Source: Mangifera indica
Taxonomy: Eukaryota; Streptophyta; Magnoliopsida; Sapindales; Anacardiaceae
Reading direction: 5' to 3'
Assembly: GCF_011075055.1 (NCBI RefSeq)
Contig: NC_058155.1
Location: forward strand, 496,001 to 560,000
Length of the DNA stretch: 64,000 nt
The translations under genes and the position numbers were made by a program. This document shows, piece after piece, positions 13,431 through 24,900 of this stretch (positions are counted from its first letter, which is position 1; every line of letters starts with the position of its first letter). The notes below the pieces were generated by a model. It made no database searches, was not told the origin of the DNA, and was given only the letters and a program-made list of their open reading frames with translations.

Positions 13431-14213
13431 AAGAAAAAAAGAGGAAAAAACACTGTACTTGGATTTTCAATGTACCCCCATGAGAGAATTTTCAACACAC
13501 ACATGCACGATTGACATGTAAACATGCACAACTGGCATGTTTCAAGCCTTGTACAACATTGCTTTAAGGCTTGCACAAGTAGGTAATGTTTTGTCTAACC
13601 ACTCCATATTTTTTATTTCCCATAATGTAACCACCTTGGTCAAAACGTGGTCAACTGGATTCTACAACCCAAATGGGCAAACCTAATATTTCCCAGATTT
13701 CTCCTTTTCTCTAAACACTAAGATTATCACTAAATAATCCTTACCTTTGGATTTAAATCAACCCTTATATCTGTATGGCTTATAAACTCTTTATCAAACT
13801 AATAGTGTCTAGATTCAAACACAGACCAAGATTAGCCTCTAGTAAATAATCATAGCTATGTGGACAATAGAGTGTTAACAGATATCTTTTAAGCTTTTAC
13901 AATATCACAATTACGTGCAATTCAATCATTTTGTTAACCAATATCTCTCAAGGCTAAGACATAGAAAAATGTCTATCTTAAAAGTTCCTCAATTTGAACT
14001 AATATACATCAATAACTAACATGGATTAAACCATAACGTCATCCCATTGTTTCCACAGATTCAAGCTGTCATAAATGTCATTCAGTGCTTTCATGTGAGA
14101 TATCTTCCCCTATATTTAGGAGTGATGAATCTTTTATTGATCGACCATAGTCTCTATGTATCTCACGATATGACTAAGTATTACCTTTATAGTTACTCTA
14201 ATTATGGTGACAT
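13430..14213 (-). repeat. copia family A LTR, minus strand, part 1 of 2
   Basis: Matches the LTR at 5319-7002 over about 5700-6510 (shared blocks include ACACACATGCAC, CCAATATCTCTCAAGGCTAAG and ATCCCATTG). It is interrupted at 14213 by the gypsy element and resumes at 21454. The left end is truncated; the exact limit is uncertain by tens of bases. Confidence 0.75.
14209..14213. repeat. Target-site duplication, left copy (GACAT)
   Basis: GACAT here and CACGT at 21454-21458 flank the gypsy element. Each differs by one base from CACAT, the sequence at the equivalent unoccupied position in the LTR at 5319-7002. Both are therefore explained as single mutations of one duplicated CACAT. Confidence 0.7.
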
Positions 14214-15902
14214 TGTAACACCTCATCTCTATATCATACCTTTAAAGGTAATTCATTAGGACGACGCATTACGTATGCAGTAAAGATTCTCATACATATG
14301 CGTTACAAGAAAACAATTTCATGAAATACCTCGATGATTTTATTAAAATAAAATATAAGGTCCAAATATGTCATAAAGTGTTGGATATCCAACTAGAATC
14401 CATAATTCATAGAACTGTAATAATGTATGAAAGAATCCTAAAACAGTTTAGGTAACTAAATGAAATAAAATGTCTGTGATGGTGGTTGTGCGGTCACTGA
14501 GCTAATCTGTTAGCCTTATCGCTTACCCCACCTCATACTTTTCTACAAGTAAAAGCAAAACACATGAGCAATAATTCACCCAATAAGCACATAATCAATT
14601 GAGTGTTCCTAGGGTATCGTTTAACAAGCCAACTGTTTATATATCTGTATAAACTAACTTCCCAAACACATACTAAGTGGGTGTCCCAAACACCTCTTAC
14701 CCTTAATAACTCATTATGCTTATACCCTTAGGTAAGACTTCCCAAACGTCTCTTACACCTTACTGAGAATCAAAGTGGACATCCCAGACGCCCCTTATAA
14801 CTAGTATATAAATGAAACAGATGTCTCGAAGGTCCTTTATAACTTGTATATTATCGCAATAGATATCTCAGATGCCTCTTATTTGAACTCGATTAGAATG
14901 GACGTCTTAGACATCTCTTAACATCGCATGAAGGACAAAACATCTTTTCACTAGCCATCGATACGATAAGCCTTTTTATCATGAAGGATAATCATTCTAC
15001 CTTATAGGATGGTCATCTTGCCCTTCATAAGGGATAACTGTCCCAGAATAGGTAAGGACGACCATTTCCTTTCAAATTAATTCTGACATGCCAAATATTC
15101 CTCACCATTGACTTACTAACCTATCTTTATACATGACCACGAACGTTGTCTCCTACCTCACGATAGGACAGTCATCCTACTCTTGTTGGGACAAGCATCC
15201 CCCGTCGCTATAACTTTCAAAAATTACACTAATTCTAATGGTGATTTAACAACCTAACCACCCAGACTTATCCTAACACTTTGCTACCTCTCTTACTTAT
15301 CAGACCATCCCTCAACAATCATCATCAAATGAAAGTCAAATGAAGCCAACGAATAAGTATATTACTCATCAACTAAATCATCATGATTTCAAGATTCTAT
15401 GCCATTATACTACATTACGCATATTCACGCATAACAACAAGACAAATCTACATATACAAATTATATACATAAACCTCAATATGTCAAAAATAACTAGAGA
15501 AAAAGGAAAGTAAGTCTAGTTCTCCTCTGATGGTGCTTAGTCTTCGAGTAACAAGAATTCAACGGTGTTCATCAACTCTAATAGCTCTCCAAACTCTCAA
15601 TCCTTGCTACTCCCTCTATCAAAAGTAAGTTTAAGGTTAGAATATGTAACCCTAAATGTGACACAAAAAAAAATTTTGTAATAGTTGGAAAACACATATG
15701 GGATAGTTATCCTTTCAAGTGGGACTAGTGTTCCTAAGATGCTCATCACAAGAATCGTACAAGTATGATTTTAAAATTGTCAGCTCACAGTGACAAGTAT
15801 CCCACATATTTGACTTTTTCATATTCAATAAGTCAAACCTTTCAAAAGACCTGAATCTTGCCAAAACACTAAATTACCCTAAATGTATTTGAGGTTGCTA
15901 CA
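14214..15902 (-). repeat. 3' LTR of gypsy-1 (full-length copy)
   Basis: 1689 bp, in plus-strand terms TGTAACACC to GGTTGCTACA. The first 200 bp match 20638-20830 closely and the last 230 bp match the end of the other LTR. The middle (about 14860-15680), rich in short repeats of the type AGACGTCC/CCCAGACGCC, is present only here. Confidence 0.85.
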
Positions 15903-15924
15903 ATTACTCTCACTTAAAAGAATT

Positions 15925-17450
15925 TTCCCTCGAAATTCATTCAAACAACTAAGGGTTATTTTGGCTGATATCTTCCTTGATCTCTTATATAGCCTCTTTG
16001 TTCCGATAGTTTTGCCACTAAACCTTTACTAAAAGAATCTGTTAGCACATGAGTGTTTTAATTTGTCCATCCATAATTTATATCAGGTGCTCCTCATAAA
16101 GTAAGCTATCTTTCAGCTCCATATCTTCAAATCAAAGTACTTATGATCGATCACCCAAACATTGACGTAATAACAATACATAGAACACATTGTGAATCTA
16201 TCTTTGGCTCACTAATACCGAAGTCTATAAGCTACCTTGTTAATCCTTTCTACTATCTCATACAACCCAATATAATAATGTGTTAACCTCCTCTTCTACC
16301 AGAATCTTATTACATAACAATACGAGGCAATCTTTACAAAGACATAGTCACCCACCTCAAACTCCAGATCATGTCTCCTCTAATAACATAACTCACTTGT
16401 CGATCTTGGGCTTGTCACATCCTTTCTCAAATAAGTTTGACCTAGTCAATCATCTGTTGGGTCATCTTAGGTCCCAAAACCTTTTTTAACTCATATCTCT
16501 CTCTTATGTCATCTAATGTAGTAGGGATCAATATATTCTCTTATAGAGTACTTTATAAGAAGCTATCTGAATAGTTGTTTGATAACTATTATTGTATGCA
16601 AACTTCATTAGAGGTAAAATATCTATCCAATTTACCCCATGATCTAAGCAACATGTCTTCAACATGTTCTCAATTATCTAATTAACCTTCTCTATCTAAC
16701 CATTTGTCCTAGGGTGATAAGTAGTACTAAAAGATAGGCAGCTACCCAATGCCTTTTGTAAGTTGTACTAGCAAGCTAAACTAATCGAGTGTCTTTGTAT
16801 GACACAATCCTTTTTGGTGTCCTATAAAGTCTCACCACTTCTCTGACATAAACGTACCCAACTAATTAGTATTTTATTATCTTTTATCAGAATGAAATGT
16901 GTTGACTTAGTTAACCAATCTATTATTACCCATAAAGCATTATATCCACTTCTAACCCTTAGTAGTCCTACCACAAAATCCATTTAGACCTCCTCCTATT
17001 TTTACTCAAGAATAGTCAAAAGCTGTAATAACTCAGATGGTCACTAATGCTTTACTTTGAACTATTGATGGACTAGACCATGCATCTTAATACAAAATCC
17101 ACTATTGTCTTTTTCATGTCAAACTACCAAAAAGATTTCCTCAGGTCCTAATACATTTTCACACTCCTAGAGTAGGTCATGTAAAGTGCATTAAGTGTTT
17201 TGGTCAAAATTCAAGTCCTCAAATTATCATCTTGAACAATATAGACCTTGTCTTGAAATTTCAAAACCTCATCAAACACTCTAAAATTTGGCTCTAATTC
17301 ATTTGTAACTTCTATATCATTTGTGTACACTACTCATTTATAGCCTATCTTGTTCAAATCTCATCCAATAAAGTTGACCTAATGTCCAATCTAGCCAAAA
17401 CTCCTATAACCACCTTAATTTACTCATATTGGATGTCTTACTATAACTTA
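15925..17450 (-). pseudogene. gypsy-1 integrase with chromodomain
   Basis: Minus-strand reading over several frames: zinc-binding and core blocks from about 17400 to 16600, then the C-terminal region with QIHNVFYV near 16190 and FEDMELKDSLLYEEH near 16110, followed by a chromodomain core VLWQNYRNKEA (about 16020) and EIKEDISQNNP (about 15970). In chromoviruses the chromodomain steers integration to marked chromatin. Several stop codons, including one within the chromodomain, inactivate it. Confidence 0.8.
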
Positions 17451-17479
17451 GGGGACGTAGTCACCTGGGATAATACTAC

Positions 17480-18560
17480 TTTCTGACTTAGTGTATCGAA
17501 CACAACATTAGCTTAACATGGATAGTACTTGATATATCTACATCATAATCCTTAACCAATTCCAACCACCTATGATGTCTCATATTTAATTCTCGTTGAG
17601 TAAAGAAATACTTTAAATTTTTATGGTAAGTGTACACATTGGTCTTCACCCCATACAAGTAGTGGTGGCAGATCTTAAGAGCAAAATCTTTCGCAGCCAA
17701 TTCCAGAACATAGGTTAGATACCTGATCTCATATTTCTTTAACTGACAGGAGGCATATGCAATTACTCTATCTCACTATATTAGAACAACCCCAAGTCCC
17801 TAATGCGATTCATCTATGTGCAAATCAAACTCTTAAGACCACTAAAATAGTACATCACAATAAGTCAACTCAGTTAATGGTCGGGCCAATTTAGAAAAAC
17901 CCTCTATAAACCATCAGTAATAACTAGCCAATACTAAGAAGTTTCGAACCTCCTTTACCAACTTCACTCTCTATAATGCTATCACAACCTCAGTCTTACC
18001 CGAATCTTCTAATATGCCTGCAACTAACACTGTATTTCCTAAGAAGGTCACCTAAGCCAACCAGAATTCACACTTGGAGAACTTGGCATATAATTACCAA
18101 TCCTCAACCTCTGTAATACTAATCTTAAATGTTACTCATGATCCTTCCGAATAGAGACTATTCTAATATTTCATCAATGAACACCACAATGAAATTGTCA
18201 ACCATTCTTGTAACATCCTATTCAAAATATCCATGAACACTGTTAGAGTATTAGTCAAGCCAAAAGGTATTACCATAAACTCATAATACACATATCAAGT
18301 TCTAAATGCAGCCTTTGGTATATCTCTCTCGGCCACCCATACCTGATAATATCCTGACCTCATATTTATTTTTTAAAAACACCAAAACACTTTTCAACTG
18401 ATCAAACAGATTGTCAATCCTTAGCAATAGGTATCTGTTCTTTACTATCACCTTATTTAACTCCATGTAATCAATATACATGAGTATTGATTTATCTTTC
18501 TTTTTAACAAAAAGGATCGATACAACCTACGACGAATAGGTTGGCTAGATAAACCCACTA
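17480..18560 (-). pseudogene. gypsy-1 reverse transcriptase and RNase H
   Basis: Minus-strand reverse transcriptase from about 18540 to 17850. The catalytic box at 18170-18181 reads FIDE instead of FIDD. RNase H at 17700-17488 shows FALKICHHYLYGVKTNVYTY and LKYFFTQRELNMR, the usual tether between RNase H and integrase. Frames are broken by stops. Confidence 0.85.
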
Positions 18561-18686
18561 TTAAGTAGTTCTTATAACTGTTTTTTTAATTCCTATAATT
18601 TTTTGGAGCCATGTGGTAGGGTATTCTACATACGAGGGTTGTCATCGAAGCTAACTTGATACTGAATTCTACCTTTATCTCTAGTG

Positions 18687-19200
18687 TTAACCTCGTAAGT
18701 TATTTAGGAATACATTTAAGAACTTATAGACCAATTGAGTGTCATCCACACTCGAAGTCATTTTTGCCTCGACTTTAGTACTCATAAATGCCAAGTATCT
18801 TGCACAACCTTTGTTTAACATCTTTTGGGCCTTAACACTACTAATCATCATGTTAAGTACCCAATCTTCACCAAACATAAGCTTATCTTCAGTATCTAAT
18901 CTAAATCTAACTTTTTTTCTTTTGCAGTCAATCTCAGCTCCATACCTGCTGAGGAAGTTCATTCTTAAAATCATATTGAAGTCGGGCATCTCAAATACAA
19001 TTAGATCTACTAGTAGTTTTTGGTCTTTTAGTATCACTATTTGTTTTAAAAGCATAATGTCGCTCAATATCTTGTACCATTGGGCACTTCAATATCAATA
19101 TGAGTAACTAATATGGGCTTCAAGCCAAGTGTCTACACTAATCCTTGAGCCACAAAACTATAGGTAGCAACCAAATGAATTAAAACATAAATAGAAACAA
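18687..19200 (-). pseudogene. gypsy-1 aspartic protease
   Basis: The 126-residue stretch at 19067-18687 contains VDLIVFEMPDFNMILRMNFL followed by SRYGAEIDCKRKKVRF, the second half of the retroviral-type protease of gypsy elements (the usual motif is I-L-G-M-D-W/F-L). The glycine of that motif is Arg here. The active-site part lies upstream near 19180 in another, broken frame. Confidence 0.8.
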
Positions 19201-19359
19201 TATAAAAGAGCAACTGACTAGTCATTACTATGGGATTAGCCTCAGCCTGTGCCTAGGCCACTGTATAAACTTAGGCCTATCTACCACCCTTTATCATTTA
19301 GTTATTGGTAAAAATTCCAGTGTTTATCAACTCTATTAAGACATTCTCTAATGAAGTGA

Positions 19360-20400
19360 CTTAGTTGATACATTTGAAGCATACTCTTAATCTCGTTTGA
19401 CACTTTCTAGGATGGCAGCGGTCACACCTTTAGCATACTGGAAGGTTCTTCTAATGAGGCCTCTTATCTTTCTCTCTTTTCTTTGGTCCCCTCGACTGAA
19501 AGCTCTCTTTACCTCTCTAGTCTTAATTGGTCCTCGACCAATGACATCTCTTTGAATTGATCTATGGTCAGTTCCCTAGTATACACCCCGTGAACCTAAA
19601 TGTGACTTTTTGTCAATCTTGTTTAGCATAATCTCTACCTTTAAGGCCCTGTTTAGGGCCTCAGAATAAGTAGCAAGGGTATGATCCCCTACCATCACCT
19701 CTTTGGCTAAATTAACATCTCTCTCTTACCCTAGATTTTGCTTATGACCCTGGCCACATACATAACAAGAATGTTAAAGCAGTTAAATAATTATTAGACA
19801 AACATATTTCCTTACTTCAGATTGAAAGACTTCTAAATACGAGATCTTACAGTAGTTGTTTACCTATATTCTTCACTAAAAACTCATCTGAAATTTGCCC
19901 ATGTCTCTAAGGCAGGAAGCATATAACAATCGCCACCATAATTTAGCATCCCCTCGAAGCAAATATGTAGCATACTTAATCTTTTTAATATCAATCATGG
20001 TGAATATAAACATAACCTCTTCTATAGCATCTAACCACTCGAGGGCCTCAATCGAATCGATGGTACCCTTATACTCTAGTGATTGATGTTGACCTGCTAG
20101 CCTATAAATAAGATGCATATGACCTTTTGCCTTTAACACCTACTGTGTTAGAGGTTAAATAGGCAGCAAGGCAAGTGATGGCTAGACTAAAGTTGTTAGT
20201 GCCTCTGTTGCATTCCCTACACTGATAAACATCTTTCTATACTCTCTTAACACTTCATGCACAATGTTCTTGATTTCTAACACCTTAACCATTCTAGATG
20301 CTAGAACTAGTACTGAAGTTGGAGCTAGAATTGGTATTGTGGTGCTAGTACTAGGGTCGGTATTGATGCCAACACTAGTACAAGTGCATGAGTTTTAGCG
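19360..20400 (-). pseudogene. gypsy-1 gag with zinc knuckle remnant
   Basis: The 87-residue stretch at 20139-19876 has LEYKGTIDSIEALEWLDAIE and ATYLLRGDAKLWW, the standard plant gypsy gag core (Retrotrans_gag). A CFKC start of the zinc knuckle is visible near 19390-19370. Stops separate the pieces. Gag would form the capsid. Confidence 0.8.
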
Positions 20401-20617
20401 CAACTCTCCTTTGGAACAAAATTTAAACGGCTAGATCTCCTCATTTTTTCTTTTATTTCTGCAAAATCATTCCAAGGCTCAGTAGAATAACCATAATTAT
20501 AAAAACAAGTATAATACTTACAACGATCAATTCATGGAAGGGATCAACATTGCGTAAGCCACTATACATATTCACCCAAAGTTTTTTGAAACCATTTACA
20601 CATTTAGGCTCCTAAAA

Positions 20618-20635
20618 CCATGCTTAGATACAAAA
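20618..20635 (-). other. Primer-binding site of gypsy-1 (degenerate, tRNA-Met type)
   Basis: Minus strand reads GTATCTAAGCATGG, two to three bases inside the 5' LTR. This looks like a decayed version of TGGTATCAGAGCATGG, the initiator tRNA-Met site used by many plant chromoviruses. Confidence 0.55.
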
Positions 20636-20637
20636 AA

Positions 20638-21453
20638 TGTAACACCCCATCTCCATATCATACCTCTAGGGATAATTCACTGGGATGACGTGTCACATAT
20701 GTAGTAAAGATTCTCATACATATGTATTACAAGAAAAAAATTTCATGAAATAACTCGATTATTTTATTAAAATAAAATATAAGGTCCAAATATATTATAA
20801 GGTGTTGGAAACCAACTAAAATCCATAATTCATAAAACCATACTAATGTATAAAAGAATACAAAAACAATTTAACTAACTAAATGAAAAAAAATATCTAC
20901 AATAGTGGTCATGCCATCACTAAGCTGATTCATTAGCCTTCACAGTTGTCTCACCCTCATGTCTACCTGTAAGTCAAAGCAAAACGCATAAGTGATAATT
21001 TACCTAAAAAGCACACAATTAATTGAACATTTTTAGGGTACCTCTTAACAACTCAACTATTTATATATCCATGTAATCTAGCATCCTAAATTCTTGCTAA
21101 ATGGATGTCCTAAACACCTCTTACCCTTAATAACTCATTACTCATACACTCTCAAATAGGATGTCCTAGATGTCTCTTACACCTTACTAAGAATTGGGAT
21201 AGACATCCCAAATGCATTTTATAACTTGTATATGTCTAGGATGGTTGTCCTTTGAAGTGGGACGGACGTCCCCAAGATGCACATCACAAAAATCATGAGA
21301 GCATGATTTTGAAATTGTTAGCTTATAAGGATAAGTGTCTCACATATTTGACTTTTTTAATGACTTTGAAAATTCAATGTAATCAAACCTTTCAAAAGAC
21401 TCAGGCCATGTTAAAAGACTAAATTTCCCCTAAACATACTTGAGGTTGCTAGA
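20638..21453 (-). repeat. 5' LTR of gypsy-1, internally deleted
   Basis: Only 816 bp against 1689 bp for its partner. Both ends match the 3' LTR; the join is at about 21224, where TATAACTTGTATAT is followed at once by GTCTAGGATGGTTGTCC, which corresponds to a jump from about 14855 to about 15705 in the other LTR. The last bases read GCTAGA where the partner has GCTACA. Confidence 0.8.
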
Positions 21454-21876
21454 CACGTTAGATAACATCAAACTATATTGATCTTTACATAAGATGATCT
21501 AACAACTTCAAGTCAAAAGATCACATGCACCTGTGGTGTTCAAATGATTTATTTTATAGACACTAGAGCAACTATCCATATAGATATCCTCTTGTCAGGT
21601 TAGTCTAATAAATATGTCTACAATGTGTACCCATATGTTGCACTAAGCTATCTACAACAGCTTCGACATGTGAGAACTATCAGTATTTTTGGTATGATCA
21701 CTCAACACTATAATAATCTCATCATCATTACACATGCCCTTATTCATTGTAATGTCAAGATTACAGATGTTTCTAGAATGACCACTAAATACGTATATAA
21801 GATTCTCATAATCAGTCATCTGATTATCTTATCAAAGTTTTACTATTCTAAAGGCATGTTATTCATACAATCATAT
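21454..21876 (-). repeat. copia family A LTR, minus strand, part 2 of 2
   Basis: Resumes with CACGTTAGATAACATCAAAC, the direct continuation of the piece ending at 14213. It runs to CAATCATAT at 21876 and lacks the last roughly 120 bp (the LTR start in its own direction), where the plus-strand LTR at 21877 begins. Confidence 0.78.
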
Positions 21877-22006
21877 TGTTAGGGTAGATGCCTTAGAGCC
21901 AACTGATTTGAAATTTGTAATTGTAATTTATGTAATTAATTAATAAAAGGATTTATAGTTATTCATTTCATATACTTATCTATTATATAATTGTGCGAAT
22001 AATATG
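21877..22006 (+). repeat. copia family A LTR, plus strand, part 1 of 2
   Basis: Starts TGTTAGGGTAGATGCCTTAG, the best-preserved family A start in the window. It ends with GCGAATAATATG where the Athila-type element inserted. It matches the start of the solo LTR at 39617-41291 read on the minus strand. Confidence 0.85.
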
Positions 22007-23288
22007 TGATGTGTGTATGAAATACACACAAATAGGGTTATAATAGTATAGTTTCAAAGTGAATTTTGGTCCATTTTGTCAAATTCTTTAAGTTTTATTT
22101 AATCTTGATGGCTTGATCTTATTTTGTTATTTGAATTATATTTGTAGATGATTTGGAGTCATTCAAGCCCTTTTTAGAGTGAAAATGGAAGCTTAAAGAA
22201 GCAAATGAGAGGGTTTACATCAAAAGGCAGAGAGTAATTATGGGCAGTCTTATGGTCATAATTGGTGCCCATAATTACTGGGCGTAAATACAAAAAAAAA
22301 AAAAAGAAAAGAAAACAGAAAATAGGGTTAAGTGCAAGTATAAAAAGAAAATTACATCTTCTCCATAAACGGGAACGAAATATACAGCAGCTCAAAGGAT
22401 TTTTAGAGAGAGAAAGCTTCAAGAAACAAGTAGAAGAGGGAAGATCCAAGCTTAAGGATAGAAGACCCAAAGAATCAAGATTTGAAGACCTTAAAGTTTT
22501 TCTTATCTCTCTTATTATCTTCTTTCATTGATTCAAAATGTCTCTCTCTCCAACTTTATCTTGTAGTTTGAACTTTATAACCATGAATAGTTAATTTCCT
22601 TTGCTAGGGTTTATGATGAATCTATAAATTCTCAAGGATTATGTAATGGGTTTTGATTTTAATTAATGATGATGAATGTTCGATTTAGCAATTGTGATTT
22701 TAACTTCTTGCTTGGTGTTAGGGCCCAATACCATGCTTGTTTGTAGATTGGAGTGTGATATTGAGAAATACATACCCATTTAGTTCATGCCTCTACTAAA
22801 CCTAAGGTTTTATTTAGAGATAAATATAAACTTTTTGTGGGTAAATTGATTGTCATAGAAATTAATGGGTTTTGATTAACAACATACCACGAAAGTAGGT
22901 AAGCTTTTAATCTTAGCACGCTTAATTAACCTTAAGAGAGGAATTGGGTAAAATAGGATAATCAACCATCAACAATTCATCTTATCATTGATTTTAATTG
23001 GATTCGTTACTGATTTTTGAGTAATTGATAGTGAAATCATAAACCCTAAGCTTCTCTATAATTGGTATTTCACTTTTAATTTGTTAGGTAATTATTTTCC
23101 TTTGATAATTTCGATTTAGTTAGTTGCTTTATTTTATTATTTTTAATTCAATCCCAATCCATAGCATTTCTATTTCTCTAGCTAATTTAAACTACAAAAC
23201 AAGCTAGTATTCAACAACCAATCTTTGTGGGACCGACATCTTTCTATATTACTTGATTGACTCGTATACTTGCGAGCCATTGGCAACA
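22007..23288 (+). repeat. 5' LTR of the Athila-type element
   Basis: 1282 bp, TGATGTGTGTATGAAATACA at the start and GAGCCATTGGCAACA at the end. By eye it differs from 29888-31170 by about a dozen substitutions and a few one-base length changes, roughly 1 percent. The short open frames in it have no counterpart in known families and are not genes. Confidence 0.93.
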
Positions 23289-23294
23289 AGTTTT

Positions 23295-23312
23295 TGGCGC
23301 CGTTGCCGAGGA
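23295..23312 (+). other. Primer-binding site, tRNA-Asp type
   Basis: TGGCGCCGTTGCCGAGGA, six bases after the LTR end. This is the characteristic Athila/Tat-group primer site, complementary to the 3' end of tRNA-Asp, with one base altered from the usual GCCGGGGA. Confidence 0.9.
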
Positions 23313-23437
23313 TTGGTGCTTTGTTGATATTAGTATAGTTTGTAGTTTGGCTAGACTAGAGTTTTATTTTATTTTATTTTTGTTCTATTTGATTTCTTGT
23401 TGTCTTTGTTCTTTCTTTGTAGGTATTCTATTGGTTT

Positions 23438-24900
23438 ATGACCAGATCTCAAAATCCAGAATTATTGGATTTTGACCCAAAAATCGAAAGAACCTTTAGA
23501 AGACGTAGAAGAGAAAGACAAGTAAGATAAAAAGTTTCCATGGAAGATAACATCAACAATCAGCGAGCTCTTCGTGATTATGTTGTACCTACTGCACATG
23601 ATGGTTATTCTAGTGTAGTGAGGCCCGTTGTGGGTGCTAACAATTTTGAGATTAAACCTTCTATTGTTCGGATGGTGCAACAAAACCAATTTGAGGGTTA
23701 GAAAATGAAGATCCACATGTCCACCTGTCACGTTTCTCTCAGATATGTGACACCTTCAAAATGAATGGGGTTTCTGAAGATGCAATCAAATTGAGGATAT
23801 TTCCATTTTCTTTGAAGGATAGGGCAACATCTTGGTTGGATTCTAGGGCACCTGGTGCATTCACTACTTGGCAAGCACTTTCCGAAGCTTTCCTTGCAAA
23901 ATATTTTCCACCTGGTAAAACGGTCAAATTAAGAAATGAGATTGCCACTTTTTGCCAAAGGGATGATGAGTCTTTATATGAAGCTTGGGAAAGGTTCAAA
24001 GATCTACAGAGACAATGTCCCCATCATCGTTTGCCTGACTGGCTAGTTGTTCAAACTTTCTATAATGGTCTTTCTCACTCGTTGAAAAGTATTTTGGATG
24101 CAGCTGCTAATAGGTCATTAATGGGTAAAACATCCGACATGGCTTTGCACTTGATTGAAGAAATGGCTTCCAACAGTTGTCGATGGCCTAATGATAGAGC
24201 TAGTCAAAGAAGACATTTGGGAGTACATGAAGTGGATGGAATTACTATAGTGAATGCTAAGTTGGATGCATTGACAAAGAAATTGGAGAGATTAGATATG
24301 AAGGTTGTAAGAACTTCTAGTTGTGAGAATTGTAGAGGAGATCATGCGAGCTTTGAATGCCAAATGGGTACCCACCATGCACATGAGCCTACAAATGAGC
24401 AAGTGAATTTTCTCAATTACAACCAAAGGGGACAGGGTAATCCTTACTCAAATACATATAACCCAGGTTGGAGGAACCACCCAAACTTTGCATGGTCAAA
24501 CCAAGCCAATACTTCTAACCCAAACCAGAATTTTAAGCAGCCACCTCCAGGATTCTAAGCTAAAAACACTAACCCCCAACCTTTACACCATCCTCAGCCT
24601 CCTCAAGAGCAAAAATCAAATCTAGAATTGATGATGGAGAATTTCATTCTTGCCCAAAAACAAAAAGGTGATGCTCAAGATGAAACGATTAGACAACTTA
24701 CTGCTAAGGTGGATCAATTGGCCACACATAATAAGATGTTTGAAGTACAATTGGGCCAACAAGCAAGTACTTCCAATTCTAGGGAAATGGGAAAGCTACC
24801 TAGCCAATCTCAAAATCCAAGGGAGCATTGTAAGGCAATTGTCACCAGGAGTGGTAAACAATTAGCTGAACCTATAGGCAAGGTTGAAAATGAGCTTAAT
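23438..24900 (+). pseudogene. Athila gag
   Basis: Starts at ATG 23438 (MTRSQNPELLDFDPKIERTF). A stop follows after 30 codons (near 23528), then MEDNINNQRALRDYV continues in the same frame. A one-base frame change with a TAG lies near 23698. The long part 23761-24558 carries the capsid core: LRIFPFSLKDRATSWLDS, FLAKYFPPGKTVKLRNEI and YEAWERFKDLQRQCPHH. The knuckle-like CENCRGDHASFEC is near 24325-24360. A TAA at 24556 breaks the frame once more, after which the same frame continues. Forms the cytoplasmic particle; this copy cannot make full-length protein. Confidence 0.9.

Larger units (their letters stand above)
14214..21453 (-). mobile_element. Ty3/gypsy chromovirus, full length but decayed (gypsy-1)
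   Basis: Minus-strand element bounded by TGTAACACC at 14214 and a mutated GGTTGCTAGA end at 21453, inserted in a minus-strand copia LTR. Order in its own direction: 5' LTR (21453-20638), primer site, gag, protease, reverse transcriptase, RNase H, integrase with chromodomain, 3' LTR (15902-14214). The domain order and the C-terminal chromodomain place it among chromoviruses of the Tekay/Del type (family knowledge). Stops throughout make it inactive. Confidence 0.88.

Noticed and set aside
18739..19107. 122-codon plus-strand frame
   Set aside because: It is the antisense shadow of the gypsy-1 protease.
22174..22531. Overlapping open frames of 89-98 codons on both strands in the Athila LTR
   Set aside because: They are repeated in the 3' LTR (30097-30360) with frame changes, match no family and are explained by low-complexity LTR sequence.
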